Assembly (NCBI RefSeq): GCF_001806325.1
Contig: NZ_CP017580.1
Location: 2,046,001-2,110,000, forward strand
Length of the DNA: 64,000 nt
Direction: 5' to 3'
From: Curtobacterium sp. BH-2-1-1
GTDB taxonomy: Bacteria > Actinomycetota > Actinomycetes > Actinomycetales > Microbacteriaceae
Shown here one piece after another: positions 42,795 through 50,405 of the stretch. The translations under genes were made by a program, and so were the position numbers. Each line of letters starts with the position of its first letter. Within the stretch, counting starts at the first letter, position 1. The notes under the pieces are model-generated. The model made no database searches and had not been told where the DNA came from. It saw only the letters and a list, made by a program, of their open reading frames with translations.

Positions 42795-43249
42795 ACCAAC
42801 TGCAGGACCGCGAAGTGGTCGCCGTACTGGGTCTCGCGCACGACCTCGAACCCGACGGCGCGGAAGAACGCCTCGGGGCTGTCGTCGCCACCGGGTTCGT
42901 ACACGACGGTGAGGCGCTCGAGCCCACGGTTGCGGGCCTCGTCGGCGAGGCCGTGCACCGCGAAGCGACCGACGCCGCGACCCTGGGCCGTCGCGGACAC
43001 GTTGACCCGCCAGATCGCGCTGCGCAGTTCTTCCTCGGCGTTGTCCTCGTCGAAGGTGCCGATGATCATGCCGACGACCTCGTCGCCGTCGAGGACCACG
43101 CGTGTCCACGCCGAGCTCGGCTTCACGTCCGACTCCGCGACGCCGTAGGTCGTCGGCTGCACGAACTGCTCCTGCCCGGGCTTGAGCGTCAGGGAGTTCG
43201 CCGCCGCAGCGGTCGACGCGGAGAGTTCTTCGAGGCGGAGGTCCGTCAT
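42791..43249 (-). CDS. GNAT-family N-acetyltransferase
   Basis: 152 residues. Acetyl-CoA-binding motif ATAQGRGVGRFAVHGLADEA (about 92-111) preceded by the WRVNVSATA strand, and a C-terminal EAFFRAVGFEVV. Substrate unknown. ATG 43249 is chosen because TACCCT (minus strand) ends seven bases before it. Coupled to the ATL gene downstream; divergent from the acyltransferase at 43326. Confidence 0.88.
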   Translation of the reverse strand: MTDLRLEELSASTAAAANSLTLKPGQEQFVQPTTYGVAESDVKPSSAWTRVVLDGDEVVGMIIGTFDEDNAEEELRSAIWRVNVSATAQGRGVGRFAVHGLADEARNRGLERLTVVYEPGGDDSPEAFFRAVGFEVVRETQYGDHFAVLQLV

Positions 43250-43256
43250 GCCGCTC

Positions 43257-43262
43257 AGGGTA
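43257..43262 (-). promoter_or_regulatory. -10 box TACCCT, leaderless GNAT gene
   Basis: On the minus strand, seven bases before ATG 43249. Confidence 0.5.
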
Positions 43263-43303
43263 GCCGTGCGACCCGTGTAGGGGCCACTACCGATCCCAAC
43301 GTA

Positions 43304-43320
43304 TGACATGTAATATGTCA
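43304..43320. promoter_or_regulatory. Palindrome TGACAT-GTAAT-ATGTCA in the divergent promoter region
   Basis: Perfect 6-5-6 palindrome of low GC content, ending five bases before the acyltransferase ATG. Size and symmetry suit a dimeric repressor such as MarR, TetR or LacI type. No matching regulator is encoded nearby except the ROK protein at 45386. Confidence 0.5.
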
Positions 43321-43325
43321 ACATC

Positions 43326-45365
43326 ATGACCTTCGATCGACGGATCCGCCACGACCTCACCGCATTGCGGGCAGTCGCCGTCCTGCTCGTCGTCGGCGTC
43401 CACGCGTTCGGCGTCCCGATCGGCGGGTGGGTCGGCGTCGACGTGTTCTTCGCGCTCTCCGGGTACCTGCTCGCGCGATCGATGGTGTCCGAACGAGTGC
43501 GAACCGGACGCTTCGCACTCGGCGGCTTCCTCCGCCGCCGTTTTTGGCGGCTGTTCCCGGCAGCGGTGCTGACCCTCGCCGTCGTGGCGATCGGCGCTGT
43601 GGTCGCGCTCCGCCAGCCGCTCGCCGCGTCCGTCCTGCGCGATTCGGGAGCGGCCGCGCTCGGCATCGTGAACTGGGTGTTCCTCGGCCGTGACGCCGAC
43701 TACTGGGCGTCGGCGTCCTCAACGTCCCCCCTCCAGCACTTCTGGTCGCTCAGTGTCGAGCTCCAGTTCTACGTCGTGTTCCCGCTGCTCGTGGCGGTCC
43801 TCTGGCGATCGCTCCGTCGACCCGACGCCGTCTCGGTGCGACGCATCGCCGTCGCGGCCTCGGTGCTCGTGCTCGTCGCGTCCGTGGCCTGGGCCGCGTC
43901 GGCGGGGACGACCGCGCCAGCAGCCTCGTACTTCGACACGGGATCGCGTCTCTGGGAACTGGCCGCCGGAGCCGCCCTCGGAGCACTCTCGGTCCCAGTC
44001 GGTGCGCGGACGCAGCGCGTGCCGGCCCGCATCCGCGTCGGCGGCGTCCTGTCCGGTCTCGGGGTCATCGGGGTCGCCGCCCTCACCGCCCCTGGTGCGG
44101 ATGCCGTCCCGGTCCCCGACGCGGTCCTGGCGGTCGTGGGAACGATCGTGGTGCTCGTCTCCGGGCAGGGGCTCCCTCCGCTCTCTGTCCTCCGGTGGCG
44201 CCCGGTGCAGTGGGTCGGTGAAGCGTCCTACTCGATCTACCTCTGGCACTTCCCGGCGATCGTCGCGGCGGCGTACGTCTTCCCCGAGCAGCGAGCGGTC
44301 GCCGGGAGCGCGGCCGTCCTCGTCGGGCTCGTCCTCGGCGGACTGTCACGCCGCTGGGTGGAACTCCCGGCGATGCGGGTCGGACGCCGACCCGGTGCGA
44401 CCGTCCGCGTCGTCGCCTCGGTCGCGTCTTTCGCGGTGGTGGCGTTCGGGACGGGTACGTTCACGGCAGCCCCGACCCCGCAGACCGAGCGGGTCGGCGA
44501 CGGGGTGGCCAGCGCGGTCGCCGAACCCTGGACCCCGCGGTCCCTCGGTGCCGCGCTCGGGAATGGTCTCCGGTCGGAACGGTGGCCGGTCGGACTCACC
44601 CCGGCGCTGGACGAACTGGTGCCGGGGCCGCCGCAAGGGTACGAGGCGTGCGACCGGACTGTCATCGGCGATCCCGGGTCGTGTCGCTTCGCGGCGGATG
44701 ATCCCGTCCGACAGGTCACGGTCGTGGGGAGCTCCGTGGGGGTCGCCCTGATGCCCGCGGCTGTCGGGGCCTTCGGACATGACTCGATCGTGCGCGGGTT
44801 GACCGCCAGCGGCTGTCCGATGCTCGACATCGCCGTGCGCGGGAAGTCAGACGACGATCGCAGGCGGTGCAATGAGCAACGAGCCGCGGCCATCGACGAG
44901 ATCAACGAGACGACGCCGGACATCGTGGTCGTCACCCACGGGTACGACGGGGTCGCGCAGCTCGTCGGGCGCCCGAGTCTGCCCGAGGCTGCGCGCGAGT
45001 GGGAAGCCGCCGCCGGTCGGTTCGTCGACGCCGTCGCCGGCTCGGGCGCCCGGGTCGTCTTCGTCGCCGCGGTGCCGCAGGGCGGGGACCCGTCGCAGTG
45101 TGCGGCGTTGCGGCTGAACGGCCCGGGCGCGTGCACCTCGGAACTGTCGGACGCGTACCAGCTCGGAGCCGCTGCCGAGCGTCGAGTCGCCGAGTCCCGG
45201 GCGGGCGTGGACTTCGTCGATTCGAGCGGCTGGTACTGCGTCGACGGCCGCTGCCCGGTCCTCGCGGACGACGTCCTGATCCGGAAGGACGGCCAACACA
45301 TCACGCGCGAGTTCTCCGAGCGTCTCGCCGTGGTCCTCCGCGAAGCGGTACTCGCCGAGCGGTGA
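43326..45365 (+). CDS. Acyltransferase-3 (OafA-like) with C-terminal SGNH domain
   Basis: 679 residues. Residues about 1-375 are an acyltransferase-3 membrane domain with ten or more helices (LTALRAVAVLLVVGVHAF, GGWVGVDVFFALSGYLL, LQHFWSLSVELQFYVVFPLL). Residues about 430-675 are an extracellular SGNH domain: VVGSSVGVALMP holds the nucleophile serine in place of GDS, DIVVVTHGYD the third block, and DGQHITREF the Asp-His. Such fusions acetylate surface glycans or peptidoglycan. ATG 43326 lies close after the palindrome at 43304. Confidence 0.92.
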   Translation: MTFDRRIRHDLTALRAVAVLLVVGVHAFGVPIGGWVGVDVFFALSGYLLARSMVSERVRTGRFALGGFLRRRFWRLFPAAVLTLAVVAIGAVVALRQPLAASVLRDSGAAALGIVNWVFLGRDADYWASASSTSPLQHFWSLSVELQFYVVFPLLVAVLWRSLRRPDAVSVRRIAVAASVLVLVASVAWAASAGTTAPAASYFDTGSRLWELAAGAALGALSVPVGARTQRVPARIRVGGVLSGLGVIGVAALTAPGADAVPVPDAVLAVVGTIVVLVSGQGLPPLSVLRWRPVQWVGEASYSIYLWHFPAIVAAAYVFPEQRAVAGSAAVLVGLVLGGLSRRWVELPAMRVGRRPGATVRVVASVASFAVVAFGTGTFTAAPTPQTERVGDGVASAVAEPWTPRSLGAALGNGLRSERWPVGLTPALDELVPGPPQGYEACDRTVIGDPGSCRFAADDPVRQVTVVGSSVGVALMPAAVGAFGHDSIVRGLTASGCPMLDIAVRGKSDDDRRRCNEQRAAAIDEINETTPDIVVVTHGYDGVAQLVGRPSLPEAAREWEAAAGRFVDAVAGSGARVVFVAAVPQGGDPSQCAALRLNGPGACTSELSDAYQLGAAAERRVAESRAGVDFVDSSGWYCVDGRCPVLADDVLIRKDGQHITREFSERLAVVLREAVLAER

Positions 45366-45373
45366 CAGCGCGG

Positions 45374-45379
45374 TATGGT
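45374..45379 (+). promoter_or_regulatory. -10 box TATGGT, leaderless ROK gene
   Basis: TATGGT ends six bases before ATG 45386. Confidence 0.55.
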
Positions 45380-45385
45380 CGCGGC

Positions 45386-46630
45386 ATGGCAGAGCATCGG
45401 CGCGGGGCGAACCTCCCGTCGATCGGCGGGTTCAACCGGACGGTGGTGCTCGACGCCGTGCGCCGCTCGCCGGACGGGCTGAGCCGCGTCGAACTCGCGT
45501 CCCGTACGGGCCTCAGCGCGCAGACCGTGTCGAACGTCACGCGGTTCCTCATCGAGGCGGGGATGATCGCCGAGTCCGGCACGGTCGTGTCCGGTCGCGG
45601 CAAGCCCCGCACGATCCTGCGGCTCGAGGCCGGCAGCCGCTACGCCGTCGGGGTGCACGTCGACCCGGCCGTCGTGACCTACGTGCTGCTCGACCTCGCG
45701 GGCACCGTGGTCGCGTCGAGCACCACGTCGACCCCGACCGCGGACGACCCGTCCGAGGTCGTCCGGACCATCGCGACCGCGATCGACGAGCTCGTCTCGG
45801 GCGCCCGCGTCGACGTCGAGGCCGTGCTCGGGGTCGGCATCGCCAGCCCCGGACCCATCGACGTCGACGCCGGCGTGGTGCTCGACCCGCCCTTCCTGCC
45901 GCGGTGGCGCGACGTCCCCCTGCGCGACGCGCTCGCCGAGGCGACCGGGTACCCCGTCCTCCTCGAGAAGGACGTCACGGCGGCCGTGGTGGGGGAGATG
46001 TTCCTCGCCGGGGAGTCCTCCGCGCGGAACTTCGCCTTCGTGTACTTCGGCACGGGCTTCGGCGTGGGCCTCGCCGTCGACCACGAGCCCGTCCGCGGGG
46101 TCGGGTCGAACGCCGGTGACGCCGGGCACATCATGGTCGACCAGGGCTCCCTCGCCGGGACGCCGGACGGCGAGGGCACGCGGGGCGAGGTCGGAGCGGC
46201 GGTGGCACCGGACCGCCTCGTGCACATCGCGCAGGCCCGGGGGCTCGCGCTCGGCGGCGCACCCGCGGACGTCGCCGCGGTCGACCGTGCCTGGGACGCC
46301 CTCGGCGCGGCGATCGACGCCGAGGACCCGGTCGCGGTCGGACTCGCGGCCGAGGCGGGGACGGTGATGGGCAACGCCGTCGTCCTCATCGTCAACCTGC
46401 TCGACATCGACCGCGTCGTGTTCGGCGGCCCGTTCTGGTCGCGGATCGCGAGCGCGGCCCTGCCCGCCGCGCGCGAGGCGATCGTCGGTTCGCCGCTGCT
46501 CGTGCCGAAGCACCCCGTCGTCGTGACGGAGAGCGGGCGCGGAGCGGACGTGGCCGCGGTCGGCGCGGCCTGCCTCGTCCTCGACGCGGCGCTGTCGCCG
46601 CGGGCGAGCACCCTCCTCATCCGTCGCTGA
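45386..46630 (+). CDS. ROK-family transcriptional regulator without the zinc motif
   Basis: 414 residues. N-terminal winged helix (about 15-75, LSRVELASRTGLSAQTVSNV) followed by a sugar-kinase-like fold with GVGIASPGPID and GTGFGVGLAVDHE. After DAGHIMVD, ROK proteins normally have CxCGxxGC for zinc; this one has a short loop with no cysteine. Sugar sensing may still work through the kinase-like cleft. ATG 45386 follows a leaderless -10 box. The nearest metabolic target is the sugar importer and mannosidase operon at 50406-56872, with palindrome TTGAC-N8-GTCAA before it; that link is inference. A terminator hairpin follows. Confidence 0.9.
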   Translation: MAEHRRGANLPSIGGFNRTVVLDAVRRSPDGLSRVELASRTGLSAQTVSNVTRFLIEAGMIAESGTVVSGRGKPRTILRLEAGSRYAVGVHVDPAVVTYVLLDLAGTVVASSTTSTPTADDPSEVVRTIATAIDELVSGARVDVEAVLGVGIASPGPIDVDAGVVLDPPFLPRWRDVPLRDALAEATGYPVLLEKDVTAAVVGEMFLAGESSARNFAFVYFGTGFGVGLAVDHEPVRGVGSNAGDAGHIMVDQGSLAGTPDGEGTRGEVGAAVAPDRLVHIAQARGLALGGAPADVAAVDRAWDALGAAIDAEDPVAVGLAAEAGTVMGNAVVLIVNLLDIDRVVFGGPFWSRIASAALPAAREAIVGSPLLVPKHPVVVTESGRGADVAAVGAACLVLDAALSPRASTLLIRR

Positions 46631-46655
46631 CGGGGGTCGGTCGCGACCAGCCCGT

Positions 46656-46695
46656 GACGGGAGGCGCGGTGCGGGCCCGACCCGCGCCTCCCGTC
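46656..46695. terminator. Terminator hairpin built from two copies of the 15-bp element
   Basis: Arms GACGGGAGGCGCGG (46656-46669) and CCGCGCCTCCCGTC (46682-46695), perfect over 14 bp. 26 bases after the ROK stop; no T-run. Confidence 0.75.
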
Positions 46696-46819
46696 CGGCA
46701 CACGGTGCCGTTCCCCGTGTCGGTCGCGACACCTGTCGTTCACCTCGCCGCCACCGGCCGGATGCCCGGATGCTGAACAGTCGTGCAGGTCCCCCCCGAA
46801 CTCCTGAGAAGGACTCTGC

Positions 46820-49264
46820 ATGCATCCCCGTGCTCTGCGCCTCGGCGCGTCCGTCGCCGCCGCCCTCGTCGTCGCCGCCGGCGTGCTGACGACGTCGCCC
46901 GCCTCCGCTGCCGTCGGTGACGACGACCCGTCCGTGGGCGCCGCGAGCCCGAACGGACTCGTCGTGAACGAGGTCGAGTCGAACGGCGACGACACCGACT
47001 GGGTCGAACTGCGGAACACCTCGTCGGCGGCGATCGACCTGTCCGGGTACGCGTTCCTCGACGACGACAGCTCGCACGAGGCGTACGTCCTGCCCGCCGG
47101 TTCGACCATCGCCGCGGGCGGGTACTTCGTCATCGACCAGGTGTCGGCGACCGCTCCCGGCTTCGACTTCGGGCTCGGCGGCGCCGACACCGCCAGGGTG
47201 TACGACCCGGCGGGCGAGCTCGTGCTGCGGTACTCGTGGACGGCGCACGCCGCGGTGACGTACGGGCGCTGCCCGGACGGGACCGGCGCGCTCGTGGACA
47301 CCACGGCGTCGACGAAGGGTGCGGCGAACGACTGCTCCTCGCCGGTGCGCATCAACGAGGTGGAGTCCGACGGTGGGACCCCGGGCGACTGGGTCGAGCT
47401 GACGAACGTCGGGACGACCACGGTCGACCTCGGCGGGTACGTGTTCCGGGACAGCGACGACACGCACGCGTACACGATCCCGAACGGGACGACCGTCGCA
47501 CCGGGTGGCTTCACCGTCCTCGACGAGCAGGACTTCGGGTTCGGGCTGGGCAAGGCGGACTCGGCGCGGGTCTTCGATCCTCGTGGCGACGTCGTCGACT
47601 CGTACACGTGGAGCGCGCACGCCGCGACGACGTACGGCCGGAACCCCGACGGCACCGGCGCGTTCGCGGAGACCTCGGCGCCGACCAAGGGCACCGCGAA
47701 CCGGTTCGCCGGGGTCGTCACCGCCGAGGCGTGGCCCGGCGGTCCGGACGAGCGGGTGCTCGACGACGAGGACACCTTCACCGGTGACCTGAGCGGCATC
47801 GACTGGACGGCCTCGGGTTCGACGTCGGGTTCGGCCGCCGGGCGGCTCTGGGCCGTGCAGAACGGGGACGGGCTGCTCTACCATCTCGTGTCCGACGGCG
47901 AGGGCGGATGGGCGCCCTCGAACGCAGCCGGTACGGAACTGCACTACGCCGACGGCTCCGGCACCCCGGATGCCGAGGGCATCACCGTCACGTCCGACGA
48001 CCCCGGCGCGGTCTACGTCTCGACCGAGCGGAACAACGACGTGTCCTCCACGAGCCGCCCGGCCGTCCTGCGCTTCGCCACCGCCGACGGCTCCCAGTCG
48101 ACGCTCGACGCCACCGACGAGTGGAACCTCGCGGCGGACTTCCCCGGGCTCGGCGCGAACGCGGGCCTCGAGGGCGTCACCTGGATCCCGGACTCCTGGC
48201 TCACCGCGCACGGCTTCGCGGACGAGCACACCGGCGCCGCGTACACGCCGGCGACCTACACCGGACACGGCGACGGGCTGTTCTTCGTCGGCGTCGAGGG
48301 CACGGCCAGCGTGTACGCGTACGCCCTGATGTCCGACGGTGCCTTCCAGCGGGTGGCCACGATCGCGACGCCGTTCTCCGTCGTCGCGGACGTCCAGTTC
48401 GACCCGACGCTGGACGCGCTCTGGGTGGTCTGCGACGACGCGTGCTCGGGCCGGACGGCGCTGTACGAGGTGGCCGACGGGGCCTTCGCGGCGACGACCG
48501 TGTACGAGGCGCCGTCGAACGCCGACCGGACGCTGGCGAACGAGGGCTTCGCGATCTCGGGTGTCTGCACGGGTGGCTCGCGGGCGACGTTCTACGCCGA
48601 CGACAACGACACGGACGGGTTCTCGCTCCGGACGGGCACCTACCCGTGCGACTCGCCGACGCCGGGCGACGGTGGGACGCCGGGCGACGGTGGGACGCCG
48701 GGCGACGGCGGCACGCCGGGCGACGGTGGCACGACGCCGACGCCGACGCCGACGCCGGGTGGCGGGTCGACGCCCGCCCCGGGTGACACCGCGCCGGGTG
48801 GCTCCACCCCCGGAGCGGGCGCATGGCCCTCAGGTGCGCCCGTCGCACCGTCCGAGTCGTCCCTGACCGAGGCGAACCGCGGCACGCTCACCGCCCCGGC
48901 CACGGCGCGCCCCGGCGAGACCATCACGATCGCCGTCGGCACCCGGTACGCCGGGCAGCAGGTGCACGTCTGGATGTTCTCCACGCCGACGCTGCTCGGG
49001 ACGGCCACGGTCGCGGCGGACGGCACGGTCACGGCGACCATCCCGGCCGAAGCTCCCGCAGGCGAACACCGCATCGTGGTGACCGCCGAGGACGGCACGG
49101 TGCTGGGCTGGACCACGATCACGATCGACCCCGTGACCGGCGCGCTGGCGTTCACGGGTGCCGAGGGGCTCGGGGGTGGGGCCGTGGCGGCGTTCCTGCT
49201 CCTGGCCGCCGGTGCGGGCGTGCTAGTGGTCCGTCGGCGCCGGGGGATCCCCGCCTCGGAGTGA
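46820..49264 (+). CDS. Surface protein: two lamin-tail domains, phytase-like propeller, sortase signal
   Basis: 814 residues. Signal peptide 1-31 (cut after ASA). Lamin-tail domains at about 45-150 and 175-290, each with VNEVESNGDD/INEVESDGG, WVEL and YVFRD/YAFLD strands. Residues about 300-610 resemble an esterase-like phytase or SdiA-type beta-propeller (LEGVTWIPDSWL, ADVQFDPTLDALWVV). Then come four PGDGGT repeats, TP and GG-rich linker, an Ig-like strand region (about 690-775), and a C-terminus LAFTGA, a hydrophobic helix and RRRR. LAxTG is the class E sortase variant of LPxTG, so the protein is probably anchored to the wall. The ribosome site is GAGAAGGA before ATG 46820. Extracellular DNA or phosphate capture are guesses. 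Confidence 0.85.
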   Translation: MHPRALRLGASVAAALVVAAGVLTTSPASAAVGDDDPSVGAASPNGLVVNEVESNGDDTDWVELRNTSSAAIDLSGYAFLDDDSSHEAYVLPAGSTIAAGGYFVIDQVSATAPGFDFGLGGADTARVYDPAGELVLRYSWTAHAAVTYGRCPDGTGALVDTTASTKGAANDCSSPVRINEVESDGGTPGDWVELTNVGTTTVDLGGYVFRDSDDTHAYTIPNGTTVAPGGFTVLDEQDFGFGLGKADSARVFDPRGDVVDSYTWSAHAATTYGRNPDGTGAFAETSAPTKGTANRFAGVVTAEAWPGGPDERVLDDEDTFTGDLSGIDWTASGSTSGSAAGRLWAVQNGDGLLYHLVSDGEGGWAPSNAAGTELHYADGSGTPDAEGITVTSDDPGAVYVSTERNNDVSSTSRPAVLRFATADGSQSTLDATDEWNLAADFPGLGANAGLEGVTWIPDSWLTAHGFADEHTGAAYTPATYTGHGDGLFFVGVEGTASVYAYALMSDGAFQRVATIATPFSVVADVQFDPTLDALWVVCDDACSGRTALYEVADGAFAATTVYEAPSNADRTLANEGFAISGVCTGGSRATFYADDNDTDGFSLRTGTYPCDSPTPGDGGTPGDGGTPGDGGTPGDGGTTPTPTPTPGGGSTPAPGDTAPGGSTPGAGAWPSGAPVAPSESSLTEANRGTLTAPATARPGETITIAVGTRYAGQQVHVWMFSTPTLLGTATVAADGTVTATIPAEAPAGEHRIVVTAEDGTVLGWTTITIDPVTGALAFTGAEGLGGGAVAAFLLLAAGAGVLVVRRRRGIPASE
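48662..48733 (+). repeat. Four 18-bp tandem repeats coding PGDGGT
   Basis: Units at 48662, 48680, 48698 and 48716, nearly identical, inside the surface-protein gene, followed by four TP codon pairs. Confidence 0.85.
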
Positions 49265-49268
49265 TCCG

Positions 49269-49319
49269 GTGAGCAGGAATGGTCGGGTTCGTGGTGCGGA
49301 CCCGACCATTCCTGCTCAC
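49269..49319. terminator. Perfect 20-bp inverted repeat after the surface protein
   Basis: Arms 49269-49288 (GTGAGCAGGAATGGTCGGGT) and 49300-49319 are exact complements around an 11-base loop, five bases after the stop. Confidence 0.8.
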
Positions 49320-49330
49320 GAACGCGCGCC

Positions 49331-49409
49331 CGCGGCCCCGCGAGCCCGCGGCCCCGCGAGCCCGCGGCCCCGCGAGCCCGCGGCCCCGCGAGCCCGCGGC
49401 CCGCGAGCC
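49331..49409. repeat. 16-bp tandem repeats directly upstream of phzF promoter
   Basis: CGCGGCCCCGCGAGCC repeated exactly four times (49331-49394), then a copy lacking one C (49395-49409) and degenerate remains up to about 49430. The array ends three bases before the phzF -10 box. Confidence 0.85.
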
Positions 49410-49432
49410 CGCGGGCCGCGCGCCCGCGGCGG

Positions 49433-49438
49433 TACGGT
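49433..49438 (+). promoter_or_regulatory. -10 box TACGGT, leaderless phzF-type gene
   Basis: TACGGT ends six bases before GTG 49445. The -35 position falls inside the tandem repeat. Confidence 0.5.
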
Positions 49439-49444
49439 CGCAGG

Positions 49445-50284
49445 GTGCACAACGAGATCCTCCGGTACACCGCCTTCGACGCCGAGCCCGGCGGCGGCAA
49501 CCCCGCCGGCATCGTGCTCGATGCGGCCGACCTCTCCGACGACGAGATGCTCGCGATCGCGCAGGAGGTCGGGTACCCCGAGACCGCCTTCGTCACCGGG
49601 CAGACCGCCACGGGCCCGCGCCTGCGGTACTTCTCGCCGGCGGCCGAGGTCCCGTTCTGCGGCCACGCCACGATCGCCACGGCAGTGGTGCTCGCCGAGC
49701 GCGAGGGTCTCGGGCGCCGGGTGTTCACGACCGCCGCGGGGGAGATCGCCCTCGACGCCACGACCGCTCCGGACGGCAGCGTGCAGGTCGCGATGACGAG
49801 CGTCCAGCCGGCGTCCCGGCCGCTCGACCCCGACCTCCGCGACCGCCTGTTCGCCCTGCTCGGCCTGAGGGTCGACGACGTCGCGGCGGGCTTCCCGGTG
49901 CTCGAGTCCTTCGCCGGCAACTGGCACCCGGTGATCGTGCTCGCCGACGTCGAGCTGTTCCACCAGTTCCGCTTCGCCCCGGAGCCTCTCGCGGCCCTCA
50001 AGCGCGAGGCTGGCTGGGCGGGGACGGTCACGGTCCTGCACCGTACCGACGCGCTGGAGTACGAGGCGCGCAACCTCTTCCCGGCCGGCCGGATCACCGA
50101 GGACCCGGCGACCGGTTCGGCGGCGGCGTCGACCGGCGCGTACCTGCGCGAGATCGGGGCCGTGCAGCCCGGCGACCGCGTGGTGATCCGGCAGGGACGC
50201 CACGTCGGACGGCCGAGCGTGCTGCTCGTCGACGTCCCGGCGACCGGCGGCATCACGGTCACGGGCGGTGCCACTCCGGTCTGA
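49445..50284 (+). CDS. PhzF-family isomerase
   Basis: 279 residues, fold of diaminopimelate epimerase. The catalytic glutamate is E46 in GYPETAFV; FCGHATIA (about 75) and EDPATGSAAAS (about 218) close the site. The N-terminus RYTAFDAEPGGGNPAGIV is typical. Most members away from phenazine clusters have unknown substrates, and no phenazine genes are here. GTG 49445 follows a leaderless -10 box. Confidence 0.9.
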   Translation: MHNEILRYTAFDAEPGGGNPAGIVLDAADLSDDEMLAIAQEVGYPETAFVTGQTATGPRLRYFSPAAEVPFCGHATIATAVVLAEREGLGRRVFTTAAGEIALDATTAPDGSVQVAMTSVQPASRPLDPDLRDRLFALLGLRVDDVAAGFPVLESFAGNWHPVIVLADVELFHQFRFAPEPLAALKREAGWAGTVTVLHRTDALEYEARNLFPAGRITEDPATGSAAASTGAYLREIGAVQPGDRVVIRQGRHVGRPSVLLVDVPATGGITVTGGATPV

Positions 50285-50323
50285 GCCGTCCGGGAGCGTG
50301 ACCGAATCGACACGCCACAGCTC

Positions 50324-50341
50324 TTGACACGGATAAGTCAA
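50324..50341 (+). promoter_or_regulatory. Inverted repeat TTGAC-N8-GTCAA over the sugar operon promoter
   Basis: TTGACA at 50324-50329 can be the -35, with TGGAGT (50347-50352) a weak -10 at 17 bases. The inverted half-sites suit a LacI- or ROK-type repressor. Confidence 0.5.
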
Positions 50342-50405
50342 TACGGTGGAGTAATCCTGCGCGCGGGTGACGGAGCCCGCGAACATCCCGTGCAAAGGAG
50401 CACCG

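Noticed and set aside
44237..48268. 1343-residue minus-strand open frame opposite the acyltransferase, ROK and surface-protein genes
   Set aside because: Crosses three real genes and two terminators; amino-acid make-up is that of a shadow.
48662..48770. CRISPR-like array from regular repeats
   Set aside because: Contiguous 18-bp coding repeats without spacers.
49445..50284. Phenazine biosynthesis
   Set aside because: PhzF-family genes are widespread and no other phenazine gene is present.
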